Counted from the stretch's first letter, positions 35,365 through 44,401 are shown. The stretch: 64,000 bases of DNA from Oceanicola sp. 22II-s10i (GCF_002210105.1 NZ_AQQU01000001.1:1400501-1464500), one strand, 5' to 3'. Numbers and translations: made by a program. Notes: generated from the letters alone by a model not told the origin.

Positions 35365-35814
35365 GTGGACGACCCCGACCCTGCCTCTTCAGACGACAGA
35401 CCGCTCAGGCTGCATGCCAGCGCCGTCGCCTACGAAGGCCGCGGCGTCCTGATCCTCGGCCGCTCCGGCGCGGGGAAATCCGCGCTGGCGCTGGAGCTGA
35501 TGGCGCGGGGCGCGCGGCTGGTCAGCGACGACCAGACCGAGCTGGCGCGGCAGGGCGACACGGTGATCGCCACCGCGCCCGAGGCAATCCGGGGCCGGAT
35601 AGAAGCGCGCCACGTGGGCATTCTGCATGCCGAGGCGGCCGGCCCGACCCTGATCGCGCTGGTGGTTGACCTTGACGTGACGGAAGCACAGCGGCTCCCG
35701 CCGCGCCGCAGCACGATTCTGCTGGGATGCCCGGTTCCGTTGCTTCACAATGTCGACAGACCCCATTTCCCGGCCTCGATTCTTCAATATCTGAAGGCTG
35801 GCAGAGCCGATTGA
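35365..35814 (+). CDS. hprK: HPr kinase/phosphorylase, short alphaproteobacterial form
   Basis: The product is 149 aa from a GTG start. It consists only of the C-terminal kinase domain: [20 protein letters not shown], with the P-loop GRSGAGKS at 32-39, then [11 protein letters not shown] and [11 protein letters not shown]. The N-terminal domain of the Firmicute enzyme is missing, as is normal in alphaproteobacteria. It phosphorylates HPr on the regulatory serine, here Ser49. It sits between chvG and rapZ. Confidence 0.93.
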   Translation: MDDPDPASSDDRPLRLHASAVAYEGRGVLILGRSGAGKSALALELMARGARLVSDDQTELARQGDTVIATAPEAIRGRIEARHVGILHAEAAGPTLIALVVDLDVTEAQRLPPRRSTILLGCPVPLLHNVDRPHFPASILQYLKAGRAD

Positions 35815-35839
35815 CCCGAACCCTTTGCCCGCGCCGCTG

Positions 35840-36727
35840 ATGTCCGACATGCACCCCAACCCCCGCCTCGTCCTGGTCACCGGCCCGTCCGGCGCCGGAC
35901 GCTCGACGGCGATACGGGCGCTCGAGGATCAGGGCTACGAGGCGATCGACAACCTGCCCCTCTCGCTGGTGCCGCGCCTGATCGAAGGGCCGCAGACCGG
36001 GCGGCCCATGGCGCTCGGGATCGACGTGCGGAATCGCGACTTCTCTGCCAATGCGCTGATCGAGTTGATCGACACCTATGGCGTGCGGGGCGATCCCCCG
36101 CTCGAGGTGCTGTATCTCGACTGCCGCCCCGACGTGCTGCTGCAGCGCTTTTCCGAAACCCGCCGCCGCCATCCGCTGGCGCGCGAGGAAAGCCCGGGGC
36201 TGGGGATCGACCGGGAAAACGACCTGCTGCAGCCGATCCGCGTGCGCGCCGACATGCTGATCGACACCTCTGACCTGACGCCGCATGACCTGCGGGCGGA
36301 ACTGGACCGCTGGTTCTCGACCTCCAAGGGGCAGCGGCTCGCGGTTTCGGTGCACAGCTTCAGCTACAAGCGCGGGGTGCCGCGGGGGCTGGACCTGATG
36401 TTCGACACCCGGTTCCTGCGCAATCCCTACTGGGACCCGACACTGCGCGGGGCGGACGGGACCGATGCGCAGGTTCAGGACTATGTCCGCGCGGACCCCC
36501 GGTTCACGGCATTCTTCGACAAGATCCTCGACCTGTGCGACATGCTGCTGCCGGCCTACGTGGCCGAGGGCAAGGCGCATCTGGCAATCGGGTTCGGCTG
36601 CACCGGCGGGCAACACCGTTCTGTTACCCTGACGGAAGAGCTGGCCAAGGCTCTTGCACAGCATGGCTGGCAAGTGTCAATTAGACACCGGGAGCTGGAG
36701 CGCCGCCAAGGCGCCACAGGCACCTAG
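35840..36727 (+). CDS. rapZ: RNase adapter protein RapZ (YvcJ-like nucleotide-binding protein)
   Basis: About 295 aa. The upstream codons to 35825 need a TTG start, so ATG 35840 is chosen; no strong ribosome-binding site is visible for either. The Walker A is [18 protein letters not shown] at residues 11-28, followed by [14 protein letters not shown] and the C-terminal [19 protein letters not shown]. In enterobacteria RapZ directs RNase E to the GlmZ small RNA; in alphaproteobacteria the role is less clear. It is part of the hprK-rapZ-EIIA-ptsH block. Confidence 0.92.
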   Translation: MSDMHPNPRLVLVTGPSGAGRSTAIRALEDQGYEAIDNLPLSLVPRLIEGPQTGRPMALGIDVRNRDFSANALIELIDTYGVRGDPPLEVLYLDCRPDVLLQRFSETRRRHPLAREESPGLGIDRENDLLQPIRVRADMLIDTSDLTPHDLRAELDRWFSTSKGQRLAVSVHSFSYKRGVPRGLDLMFDTRFLRNPYWDPTLRGADGTDAQVQDYVRADPRFTAFFDKILDLCDMLLPAYVAEGKAHLAIGFGCTGGQHRSVTLTEELAKALAQHGWQVSIRHRELERRQGATGT

Positions 36728-36756
36728 TGCCGCCCCATAAGGAAGGACATCCGGGC

Positions 36757-37152
36757 TTGATCGGCATCGTCATCGTCGCCCACGGGGGGCTTGCCAGGGA
36801 ATACCTGGCCGCGATGGAACACGTCGTGGGAACGCAGGACGGTGTCCGTGCGATTGCCATCGAACCGACCCATGACCGTCTGGGCAAGCAGCGCGAGATC
36901 TGCGCGGCGGCCGATTCCGTCGACACCGGCGACGGCGTTGTGGTCGTGACCGACATGTTCGGCGGGTCGCCCTCCAACCTGTCGCTGCTGGCCTGCCAGC
37001 CGGACAACCGGCGGATCCTCTACGGGGCCAACCTGCCCCTGCTCATCAAACTGGCGAAGTCGCGCCACATGGCCTTGTCCGATGCGGTCCGGGCTGCGAC
37101 AGATGCGGGACGCAAGTATATCGACAGCCAGAACGTAAGCCGGCACGGCTGA
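36757..37152 (+). CDS. PTS EIIA component, mannose family (EIIA-Man)
   Basis: About 131 aa from TTG 36757. AAGGAAGGA ends 9 nt before it, and the start gives the family N-terminus MIGIVIVAHGGLA. A GTG at 36727 is possible but poor. His9 in VAHGG is the phosphorylated residue; VVVVTDMFGGSPSNLSL is the second conserved stretch. No EIIB or EIIC genes follow, so this is a regulatory PTS with no transport partner here. It accepts phosphate from HPr, encoded 17 bp downstream. Confidence 0.92.
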   Translation: MIGIVIVAHGGLAREYLAAMEHVVGTQDGVRAIAIEPTHDRLGKQREICAAADSVDTGDGVVVVTDMFGGSPSNLSLLACQPDNRRILYGANLPLLIKLAKSRHMALSDAVRAATDAGRKYIDSQNVSRHG

Positions 37153-37169
37153 AGAAGGGGCAGGGACCG

Positions 37170-37448
37170 ATGGGGGACAGGATCACCCGCACGCTCAAGA
37201 TCGTGAATGAGAAGGGCCTGCACGCGCGGGCCTCGGCCAAGCTGGTCGAGGTGGTCGAAGGCTTCGATGCCCGTGCCGAGGTGCGCTGCAACGGCGAGAC
37301 GGCACCGGGCGACAGCATCATGGGGCTCTTGATGTTGGCGGCCTCGAAAGGTTCAATGATCGAGGTCGAAACCTCGGGCCCCGATGCGGAGCCGCTCGCC
37401 GATGCGCTTCAGGCGCTGGTGGCCGACCGCTTCGGCGAAGACATGTAG
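37170..37448 (+). CDS. ptsH: Phosphocarrier protein HPr
   Basis: The product is 92 aa. The phospho-histidine is His18 in NEKGLHARASAK, and the regulatory serine is Ser49 in PGDSIMGLLMLAAS, the target of HprK encoded upstream. It is cytoplasmic. Enzyme I (ptsP/ptsI) is not in the window. A GAAGGGG ribosome-binding site precedes the ATG. Confidence 0.94.
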   Translation: MGDRITRTLKIVNEKGLHARASAKLVEVVEGFDARAEVRCNGETAPGDSIMGLLMLAASKGSMIEVETSGPDAEPLADALQALVADRFGEDM

Positions 37449-37484
37449 CACCGCCCCGAGGGGCGCGCGGAAACGGGAACGGAT

Positions 37485-38375
37485 TTGGTGGACGGCACGC
37501 AGCAGGAGCACATGACGGCGGCCTCGCAAGCGGGTGGCGCTGTCAAATACGACCGCCGCAGCCTGACCTATTCCAACAGCTTCGATGATCCGTTCAAGCG
37601 CAACGTCATCCGCGCGATGGAGTGGATGACCGGCAAGCTGACCATCCTGCGACTGATCCGGGAATTCGAGCGCCGCGGCTCGCCGGGCGGGGAACGGTTC
37701 TGGGCGGAATGCCTGGACGTCATGGGGATCGAGATCCAGACCCCGGCCGAGCAGATCGCCAACATTCCCGAAAAGGGTCCGGTGGTGGTCGTGGCCAACC
37801 ACCCGCACGGCATGGTCGACGGCATGGTGCTGGGTGACCTGATCCGCCGCCGCCGTCTGGACTACCGCATCCTGACCCGCACCGTGCTGACCGGCATCGA
37901 CGAGGTCGCGTCGGGGTTTCTGATTCCGGTGCCCTTCCCGCACGAGGCCGACTCGCAGCGCAAGTCGGTCGAGATGCGGGCGCGGGCGATGACCCATCTC
38001 AAGGCCGGGGGCGTCGTCGGGCTGTTCCCCTCGGGCGTGGTCGCATCGTCCGAGACGATGTTCGGGCCCGCGGTTGAGGCGGAGTGGAACGTCTTTACTG
38101 CCCAGCTGATCCGCCGGTCCGGTGCGCAGGTGGTGCCGATCTGTTTCCGCGGGTCGAATTCGCGCTGGTATCAGATCGCCAACCAGATCTCGGCCACGCT
38201 GCGGCAGGGTCTGCTGCTGCACGAGATCGTGCATGCCGTGAACAAGCCGCAGGCCCCTGTGATCGGTGCTCCGATCCCTGAGGAGCGGCTGCGCCTGCTG
38301 GACAAGGATCCGCGCGGGTTCATGAACTGGCTGCGCGGCCACACGCTGGCGCTTGGCGCGGCGGAGCGGGCCTAG
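37485..38375 (+). CDS. Lysophospholipid acyltransferase (PlsC-like) family protein
   Basis: The product is 296 aa from GTG 37485; ATG 37512 is an alternative, with AGGAG very close to it. The acyltransferase box is VVVVANHPHGMVDGMVLGDL (an NHxxxxD variant), followed by FPSGVV and VVPICFRGSNS, as in the PlsC-like domain of ornithine-lipid and hemolysin-type acyltransferases. There is no strong membrane helix apart from amphipathic segments. It follows ptsH by 36 bp and may be in the same transcript. The acceptor lipid is unknown. Its stop overlaps the convergent deaminase gene by 4 bp. Confidence 0.85.
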   Translation: MVDGTQQEHMTAASQAGGAVKYDRRSLTYSNSFDDPFKRNVIRAMEWMTGKLTILRLIREFERRGSPGGERFWAECLDVMGIEIQTPAEQIANIPEKGPVVVVANHPHGMVDGMVLGDLIRRRRLDYRILTRTVLTGIDEVASGFLIPVPFPHEADSQRKSVEMRARAMTHLKAGGVVGLFPSGVVASSETMFGPAVEAEWNVFTAQLIRRSGAQVVPICFRGSNSRWYQIANQISATLRQGLLLHEIVHAVNKPQAPVIGAPIPEERLRLLDKDPRGFMNWLRGHTLALGAAERA

Positions 38376-39706
38376 CCGGCCAGCGCGCGGGCGAGGGCGT
38401 TCTGACGCTCGACGACGCGGGGCAGGTCGACCGTCGTGATCTGGCCATCGCGCACCACCTGCCGCCCTTCGACGAACAGGTCCCGCACCTTGGTCGGCCC
38501 CGTAAGCAGCAGGGCGGCCGGATCCCAGCTTCCCGCGCTTTCGATGCCGGAGACATCCCAGACCGCGACGTCCGCGCGGGCGCCTGTTTCGATCCGGCCG
38601 CAGTCCGGGCGGCCTAGCACCTCGGCCCCGCCGCGTGTCGCGATTTCCAGCGCCTCGCGGGCGGACATGGCATCGGCCCCGTGCGACACCCGTTGCAGCA
38701 GCATCGCCTGCCGGGCCTCGGCGATCAGGTTGCCCGCGTCGTTCGAGGCCGAACCGTCGACGCCCAGCCCGACCCGCGCGCCGGCGTCCCGCATGGCGCG
38801 AACCGGCGCGATGCCGGACCCGAGGCGGCAGTTGGAGCAGGGGCAGTGCGCGATGCCGGTCCGGGTGCGGGCGAACAGGTCGATTTCCTGCCCGTCCAGC
38901 CGGACGCAGTGCGCATGCCAGACGTCCGCGCCGGTCCAGCCGAGGTCTTCGGCATACTGGCCGGGGCGGCAGCCGAAATTGGCCAGCGAATAGGCGACGT
39001 CCTCGTCGTTCTCGGCCAGATGGGTGTGCAGCATCACGCCCTTGTCACGGGCCAGCGCCGCCGCCTCGCGCATCAGGTCGCGGCTGACCGAGAAGGGCGA
39101 GCAGGGCGCGACGCCGACACGGACCATCGCGCCGGGGCGCGGGTCGTGATGGGCGTCGATGACCCGGATGCAGTCCTCGAGGATCGCCGCCTCGGGCTCG
39201 ACAAGGCTGTCCGGGGGCAGGCCGCCCGCGCTTTCGCCGATGCTCATCGCGCCGCGCGTGGGGTGAAAACGCAGGCCGATTTCCATGGCCGCCGCGATGG
39301 TGTCGTCCAGCCGGGCGCCGTTCGGGAAGACATAGCAATGATCCGAGGTCAGCGAGCAGCCCGACAGCGCCAGTTCGGCCAACCCGGTCTGGGCCGAGCT
39401 GAAGTGTTCCTCGGGGCCGAAGCGCTCCCAGATCGGATAGAGCGTCCGCAGCCAGCCGAACAGCAGCGCGTCCTGACCGCCAGGCACCGCGCGGGTCAGC
39501 GTCTGGTAGAGGTGGTGGTGGGTGTTCACGAGACCGGGCGTGACCACGCAGCCCGACGCGTTCACGACCTCGCCCATGGTCGACAGGGCCACGCCGATCT
39601 CGGCGATCTGGCCGTTCTGTATCAGGATGTCGGCCCCGGCCAGTTCGCGGCGGCCGTCATCCATCGTCAGGATGTGGTCGGCGCCGCGAATGAGGAGCTC
39701 GGTCAT
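38372..39706 (-). CDS. 8-oxoguanine deaminase (amidohydrolase)
   Basis: The product is 444 aa. Metal-binding residues are in order: VNTHHHLYQTLTRAVPGGQD (His63 and His65), HTHLAENDEDVAYSL, VWHAHCVRLD and GLGVDGSASNDAGNL. FGWLRTLYPIWERF is typical of 8-oxoguanine deaminases within the TrzN/AtzB-like group. It would hydrolyse 8-oxoguanine to urate plus ammonia in the cytoplasm. It overlaps hisN by 4 bp, so the two are co-translated. Another purine or triazine-like aminohydrolase is the alternative. Confidence 0.86.
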   Translation of the reverse strand: MTELLIRGADHILTMDDGRRELAGADILIQNGQIAEIGVALSTMGEVVNASGCVVTPGLVNTHHHLYQTLTRAVPGGQDALLFGWLRTLYPIWERFGPEEHFSSAQTGLAELALSGCSLTSDHCYVFPNGARLDDTIAAAMEIGLRFHPTRGAMSIGESAGGLPPDSLVEPEAAILEDCIRVIDAHHDPRPGAMVRVGVAPCSPFSVSRDLMREAAALARDKGVMLHTHLAENDEDVAYSLANFGCRPGQYAEDLGWTGADVWHAHCVRLDGQEIDLFARTRTGIAHCPCSNCRLGSGIAPVRAMRDAGARVGLGVDGSASNDAGNLIAEARQAMLLQRVSHGADAMSAREALEIATRGGAEVLGRPDCGRIETGARADVAVWDVSGIESAGSWDPAALLLTGPTKVRDLFVEGRQVVRDGQITTVDLPRVVERQNALARALAG

Positions 39707-40518
39707 GCCTCCTCCGCGATGATCGGCGCCAGCAGGTCGAGCGCCGCGCGGTGGATCGCCGGATTCGCGGCGGCGATGATGCGGCCGCCCTGATGCGCAG
39801 GGCCGCCGGTCCAGTCGGTGGCGACGCCGCCCGCCGCCTCGATCACTGCGATCGGGGCCTGAACGTCATAGGCATGCAGCCCGGCCTCGATCACGAGGTC
39901 GATCTGACCGGCGGCGACGAGGGCGTAGGCATAGCAGTCGGTCCCGTAGCGCACGAGGCGGACGCGGTCGGCGACGGCCCGGAACGCGGCGGCTTCGCGG
40001 CAGCTGCCGATCTCGGGGAAGGTGGTGAAGAGGATCGCATCCTCCAGCCGCTCGGTCCGGCGGGTCGCAAGCGCGCGCTTGCCGAGCGGGCCGGTCATCG
40101 CCGCTTCGCCGTAGCCGCCCCAGAACCGTTCGCCGGTATAAGGCTGGTCGATGATGCCGAAGGCCGGGCCGCTGTCGGGCCCCACGGCGATCAGCACACC
40201 CCACGTCGGCGTGCCCGACATGAAGCCGCGCGTGCCGTCGATCGGGTCCAGCACCCAGGTCAGTCCGCTGGTGCCTTCGCTGCGGCCGTACTCTTCCCCA
40301 AGTATAGCGTCCTGGGGTCTGCGGGCCGCCAGAACCTCCCGCATCGCACGCTCGGCGGCGCGGTCGGCCACGGTCACAGGGTCGAAACGCTCTGTTTCTT
40401 TGCTTTCAGCAGTCAAACCCCCGGTTGTGCGAAAATGTGGCAGAATCTGGGCACCCGCCGCGTCCGCCAGGGCGTTCGCGGTGGCCATGATGTCGCGAAT
40501 CTCGTCTTGACCGGGCAT
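39703..40518 (-). CDS. hisN: Histidinol-phosphatase, inositol-monophosphatase type
   Basis: About 271 aa. ATG 40518 has GAAGAGG 8 nt upstream; the GTG three codons earlier is less likely. The IMPase motifs are GEEYG (metal ligand Glu), WVLDPIDGTRGFMSG and the C-terminal LHAYDVQAPIAVIEAAGGVA (third metal Asp). The FMSGTPTWGVLI wording fits the HisN subgroup, which dephosphorylates histidinol phosphate in histidine synthesis. It is first in a two-gene unit with the deaminase. Confidence 0.87.
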   Translation of the reverse strand: MPGQDEIRDIMATANALADAAGAQILPHFRTTGGLTAESKETERFDPVTVADRAAERAMREVLAARRPQDAILGEEYGRSEGTSGLTWVLDPIDGTRGFMSGTPTWGVLIAVGPDSGPAFGIIDQPYTGERFWGGYGEAAMTGPLGKRALATRRTERLEDAILFTTFPEIGSCREAAAFRAVADRVRLVRYGTDCYAYALVAAGQIDLVIEAGLHAYDVQAPIAVIEAAGGVATDWTGGPAHQGGRIIAAANPAIHRAALDLLAPIIAEEA

Positions 40519-40570
40519 GTGCGGCACCTCTTCCAGAATGACCGAGGGCTACCGCAGGCTGACCCCTTAC

Positions 40571-40939
40571 TCAAGCGACGTCGCTGAGGACCCGTGCCAG
40601 TTCAAAGAGCCGGCGCCGCTGGTTTTCCGGGATCGCATAGTAAGAGCGGATCAGGTCCAGCGCTTCCTTGTCGCCCATCAGGTCAGCCGGGACATTCACG
40701 GTTTCCCGCGCCTCGGCATCGCTGTCCAGCCCTTCAAAGAAAAAGCTGATCGGAACATCCAGGGCATCGGCAATATCCCAGAGTCTGGAAGCACTTATCC
40801 GGTTCGCACCGGTTTCGTACTTCTGGATCTGCTGAAACTTAATACCCACTCGCTCTGCCAATTGCTGCTGGGTCATGCCTACAAGCCAACGACGGTGCCG
40901 GACTCTCTTTCCGACATGCACGTCTACCGGGTGGGTCAT
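40571..40939 (-). CDS. XRE-family helix-turn-helix regulator
   Basis: The product is 122 aa. ATG 40939 has GAAGGAG 8 nt upstream. The HTH is VGKRVRHRRWLVGMTQQQLAERVGIKFQQIQKYETGANRI (residues about 9-48), a Cro/C1 type, followed by SASRLWDIADALDVPISFFF and a helical C-terminal tail ending in RRRLFELARVLSDV. This compact form is common in Rhodobacterales, where it is usually a global or phage-independent regulator. It is divergent from the quinone oxidoreductase. Confidence 0.87.
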   Translation of the reverse strand: MTHPVDVHVGKRVRHRRWLVGMTQQQLAERVGIKFQQIQKYETGANRISASRLWDIADALDVPISFFFEGLDSDAEARETVNVPADLMGDKEALDLIRSYYAIPENQRRRLFELARVLSDVA

Positions 40940-41271
40940 TCGCGCGGCTCCTTCAAATCTCATTCTCATAAGACACAGTCTGCCCCCGGCAATGAGTGCA
41001 GGCTGGTCCAAACATTGTTTTTGTAACGCCGCGCATCCCTACAGCGCTCAGCCACGATAGCAGTTATTCCTATTGGATCAAGGCTGTCGCCAATGGGTTC
41101 CGACCGGCCGGACGTTTGAAACGGCCGTAAACGATGACTTTACGCAACGTCACGGATTTTCCGCATTTCGCCATTCGCTTGCCACAGTCCCGTCCCCGGC
41201 TCGCTGTGTTTGACAGGTGAATGGACGGGCGACTATCCAAGACGCTCGGACCGACGGGCAGGGGGAACGCG
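40940..41271. promoter_or_regulatory. Divergent control region of the XRE and quinone oxidoreductase genes
   Basis: 332 bp without a gene. It is AT-richer than its surroundings near 41015 (AACATTGTTTTTGTAACG) and contains the qor promoter at 41210. No further operator can be defined. Confidence 0.45.
41210..41239 (+). promoter_or_regulatory. Predicted sigma70 promoter of the quinone oxidoreductase gene
   Basis: A perfect TTGACA (41210-41215), an 18-bp spacer and TATCCA (41234-41239). The start codon is 33 bp further on. Confidence 0.55.
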
Positions 41272-42228
41272 ATGCGCGCCATGGTTGTGAATGAAATCGG
41301 CCGGGCGGCGGAGCTGATCGAGGTTCCGGTGCCGCGCCCGGTGGCGGGCCGCACGCTGGTGCGGGTTCATGCCTGCGGCCTGAACTTTGCCGATCTGCTG
41401 ATGACCGAAGGCAAGTACCAGGAGACACCCGAACCGCCCTTCACGCTCGGCATGGAAATCTCGGGCGTGGTCAAGGAAGCGGACCCGGCGGGTGGCCCCG
41501 CCGTCGGCACCCGCGTCGCCGCGTATGGCGGGTATGGCGGTCTGGCCGAGTTCGGGGCCTTTCCGACCGACCGGCTCGTGGAACTGCCCGAGGGCATGAG
41601 CCACGAAGACGCCGCCGCCCTGCAGATCGCTTACGGCACCAGTCACGTGGCACTGGACCACAAGGCGCGGCTGATGCCCGGTGAGACGCTGCTGGTCCTG
41701 GGGGCTGCGGGTGGTGTCGGCCTGACGGCGGTCGAGATCGGCAAGCTGATGGGGGCCCGTGTCATCGCCTGCGCACGCGGCGCGGACAAGCTGGAGGCCG
41801 CGAAGGCCGCCGGGGCGGACCACCTGATCGACGCCCGTACCGAGGACATCCGCGAGACGGTCAAGGCGCTCGGCGGCGCCGACGTGGTCTATGACCCGGT
41901 GGGGGGCGAGCAGTTCGACGCGGCCTTCCGCGCGCTGCGGCCCGAGGGGCGGATGCTGGTGATCGGCTTCGCCAGCGGCACCGTGCCCGAGGTGCGCGCC
42001 AATCACATGCTGGTCAAGAACGTCGACGTGCTGGGCTTCTACTGGGGCGGCTACCTGAAGTTCCGGCCCGAGGTCGTGACCCGCTCGCTCGCCCAGCTTC
42101 TGGCCTGGCACGCCGAGGGCCGGATCAAGCCGCATATCAGCAACGTCCTGCCCCTCGACCGCGCGGCCGAAGGGCTGGCCCTGCTGCGCGACCGCAAATC
42201 AACCGGAAAGGTGGTCATCACCCCCTGA
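41272..42228 (+). CDS. NADPH:quinone oxidoreductase, zinc-free MDR family
   Basis: The product is 318 aa. GGGGGAACGCG precedes ATG 41272. The MDR fold is intact: VHACGLNFADLLMTEGKYQE, VLGAAGGVGLTAVEIGKLMG (the NADPH AxxGGVG loop) and PVGGEQFDAAFRALRPEG. The catalytic and structural zinc ligands of alcohol dehydrogenases are absent, so it is a QOR-type reductase. A paralogue lies at 47651. The convergent LysR gene overlaps its 3' end by 11 bp. Confidence 0.9.
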   Translation: MRAMVVNEIGRAAELIEVPVPRPVAGRTLVRVHACGLNFADLLMTEGKYQETPEPPFTLGMEISGVVKEADPAGGPAVGTRVAAYGGYGGLAEFGAFPTDRLVELPEGMSHEDAAALQIAYGTSHVALDHKARLMPGETLLVLGAAGGVGLTAVEIGKLMGARVIACARGADKLEAAKAAGADHLIDARTEDIRETVKALGGADVVYDPVGGEQFDAAFRALRPEGRMLVIGFASGTVPEVRANHMLVKNVDVLGFYWGGYLKFRPEVVTRSLAQLLAWHAEGRIKPHISNVLPLDRAAEGLALLRDRKSTGKVVITP

Positions 42229-43114
42229 GGCGGCGGCTGTCGGTCAGGGGCAGGATGTTGCCGTCGATGCCGGTGTAGGCGTTGCGCAGGATCTCGGTCA
42301 GCCGCTCCACCACCTCGCCTGCGCCGCGATCCTGGTGATAGAGGCAGATCTTCTGGCTGCCGAGTTCCGGCAGATCGCCGTTGTGGTGAATGCGCTCCAG
42401 CTGCAGCGGCTCCGTCCCTTCGATCATCGCCCCGATGGCGAGATCGGCCGAGATCGTCGCCTCGACCGTCCGGTCCTGCTGGGTCTCGACCGCGCTTTCC
42501 CAGTCGATGCCTGCGGCCTCGAGCGCCCGGATCGCCCCGGCGCGGAAGATACAGGTCTTGGCCGAGGCATAGCGGATCGGCCTCTGCCGCCAGGCATTGC
42601 CCGACGGCGCGCCGATCCAGCAGAGCGGGCGTTCGTCCAGCACTTCGGCCTCGGGGTCCGGGTTGCTTTCGGTCGTCAGGATGACGTCGATCTCGCCCCG
42701 CCCGAAGTCCGCCTTGAGCCCGGAGGTATAGGACGACACCAGATGCACCTTCATGCGCGGAAACTCCGCGTTGAAGCGCTGGAGCACGCGGGGGATCACC
42801 GGATAGACGATGTCATGCGGCACCCCGATCGTGACCTCGCCCTCGAACACGCGGCTGGTCAGGCGCGACATCGCCTCGTCATTGAGTTCGACGATCCGGC
42901 GGGCATAGCCGAGCAACTGTTCACCGGACGGGGTCAGGGCAATACGCCGGTTGGTCCGGTCGAACAGCGCGACGTCCAGCGTTTCCTCCAGCCGTTTCAA
43001 CTGCATCGAGACGGCAGACTGGGTGAAATTCAGAAGCCCCGCGGCACGGGTCACGCCGCCATGGTCGGCAACGGCCACGAAAGAGCGGAGGGCGGTCATG
43101 TCGAGATTTCGCAT
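42218..43114 (-). CDS. LysR-family transcriptional regulator
   Basis: The product is 298 aa. The start at 43114 gives MRNLDMTALRSFVAVADHGG with the HTH VTRAAGLLNFTQSAVSMQLK, then DVALFDRTNRRIALTPSGEQ, and a substrate-binding domain (VTIGVPHDIVYPVIP). It is divergent from a DUF1127 gene across 126 AT-rich bp that contain an inverted repeat. It probably autoregulates and may control the small gene. Its inducer is unknown. Confidence 0.9.
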   Translation of the reverse strand: MRNLDMTALRSFVAVADHGGVTRAAGLLNFTQSAVSMQLKRLEETLDVALFDRTNRRIALTPSGEQLLGYARRIVELNDEAMSRLTSRVFEGEVTIGVPHDIVYPVIPRVLQRFNAEFPRMKVHLVSSYTSGLKADFGRGEIDVILTTESNPDPEAEVLDERPLCWIGAPSGNAWRQRPIRYASAKTCIFRAGAIRALEAAGIDWESAVETQQDRTVEATISADLAIGAMIEGTEPLQLERIHHNGDLPELGSQKICLYHQDRGAGEVVERLTEILRNAYTGIDGNILPLTDSRRLRG

Positions 43115-43131
43115 ATCATCACCGTTGTTGA

Positions 43132-43171
43132 TGTGATCGGCCAAAAACATTCATTTTCAATTATGATCACA
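43132..43171. promoter_or_regulatory. Inverted repeat TGTGATC-N26-GATCACA, possible LysR operator
   Basis: Arms 43132-43138 and 43165-43171 are perfect 7-bp inverted copies in the divergent gap between the LysR and DUF1127 genes. The centre is AT-rich (ATTCATTTTCAATTAT). Confidence 0.45.
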
Positions 43172-43240
43172 TAGGTCCATATGCATCAACAGAAATCATG
43201 AAGACCAAAATGTTCATCAAATTCAGGAAAGGATGAGAAC

Positions 43241-43462
43241 ATGACCACCCTCACGTCTCGCCGCTCCGGTTACGCTCCCGCCGGACAGCGCCCCGCCTCG
43301 CTGATTGGACGCGCCCTCTCGCTGCTCGGCCTGCACCAGAGCCGCCAGTGCCTGTCGCGCCTCGACGATGCGCTGCTGCGCGACATCGGCATCAGCCGCG
43401 AAGACGCGCACAAAGAAGCCCGCCGCCCGATCTGGGACGTGCCGACCAACTGGCGCGCATGA
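43241..43462 (+). CDS. DUF1127 (YjiS-like) small basic protein
   Basis: The product is 73 aa. The DUF1127 core is SRQCLSRLDDALLRDIGISRE followed by DAHKEARRPIW, with an Arg-rich N-terminal half. These 40-75 residue proteins are abundant in alphaproteobacteria and have been linked to RNA binding and to phosphate and carbon control. AGGAAAGGATGAG precedes the ATG. It is divergent from the LysR gene and ends at a strong terminator, so it is monocistronic. Confidence 0.88.
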   Translation: MTTLTSRRSGYAPAGQRPASLIGRALSLLGLHQSRQCLSRLDDALLRDIGISREDAHKEARRPIWDVPTNWRA

Positions 43463-43517
43463 CCGCCGAGCCCGGACCACAGGGACCCCGAAAAGGGCCC
43501 GATCTGGAAACAAACTG

Positions 43518-43549
43518 AACCGCGCCCCATCCGGGCGCGGTTTTGCTTT
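43518..43549 (+). terminator. Rho-independent terminator of the DUF1127 gene
   Basis: AACCGCGCCC pairs with GGGCGCGGTT around CATCC, and the T-rich tail TTTTGCTTT follows. Confidence 0.88.
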
Positions 43550-43637
43550 GGGAAACTCTTGAAAAGATGACTGGCGTTCCCGATATTCGATCCGACGCCC
43601 CACGTCCGGGGTGTGGATAGTCCAAACGGAGGAAGGA

Positions 43638-44375
43638 ATGGCACAATTCGACACGATCCGTCAGGGGGCCGGTGCACGGACCGCTGCGATCGACGAGGGC
43701 CTGCGCGCCCACATGAACAAGGTCTACGGGACGATGTCCGTCGGCATGCTGCTGACGTTCCTCGTCGCATGGGCCGTCGGGTCGAATGATGCGCTGCTGT
43801 CCATCTTCCGCGACCCGGCCACGCTGCAGCCGAACATCCTCGGCTGGATCGTGATGTTCGCCCCGCTCGCCATGGTCTTCGGCTTCGGCGCGGCGATCAA
43901 CCGCCTTTCCGCCGCCGGCGCACAGCTGTTCTTCTACGCCTTCGCGGCGGTGATGGGCCTGTCGCTGTCCTGGATCTTCGTGGCCTTCACCGGCTTCTCG
44001 ATCGCTCAGGTGTTCCTCGTGACCGCCATCGCCTTCGCAGGCCTGTCGCTCTGGGGCTACACCACGAAAAAGGACATCTCCGGCTGGGGCGCGTTCCTGA
44101 TCATGGGCGTGATCGGCATCCTCGTGGCGTCGATCGTCAACATCTTCCTCGGCTCGCCGGCGCTGATGTTCGCGATCTCGATCCTCGGCGTGCTGATCTT
44201 CGCGGGCCTGACCGCCTACGACACGCAGAACATCAAGAACACCTACCTCGCGCATGCCGCGCACGGGGATACGGAGTGGCTGGGCAAGGCCGCCATCATG
44301 GGCGCGCTGAACCTCTACCTCGACTTCATCAACATGTTCATGTTCCTGCTGCAGCTGTTCGGCAACCGCGAATAA
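43638..44375 (+). CDS. Bax inhibitor-1/YccA family membrane protein
   Basis: The product is 245 aa with seven membrane helices. GGAGGAAGGA precedes ATG 43638. Family residues are MNKVYGTMSVGMLLTFLVAW near the N-terminus and LTAYDTQNIKNTYLAHA in the sixth-to-seventh region, with the conserved Asp of the BI-1 calcium-leak channel in AYDTQ. It is an inner-membrane protein. Bacterial members interact with FtsH or act as pH-sensitive Ca2+ leaks. It is monocistronic and ends at a terminator. Confidence 0.92.
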   Translation: MAQFDTIRQGAGARTAAIDEGLRAHMNKVYGTMSVGMLLTFLVAWAVGSNDALLSIFRDPATLQPNILGWIVMFAPLAMVFGFGAAINRLSAAGAQLFFYAFAAVMGLSLSWIFVAFTGFSIAQVFLVTAIAFAGLSLWGYTTKKDISGWGAFLIMGVIGILVASIVNIFLGSPALMFAISILGVLIFAGLTAYDTQNIKNTYLAHAAHGDTEWLGKAAIMGALNLYLDFINMFMFLLQLFGNRE

Positions 44376-44401
44376 GCCGCACCTGACGGACCAAATGGAA
44401 A

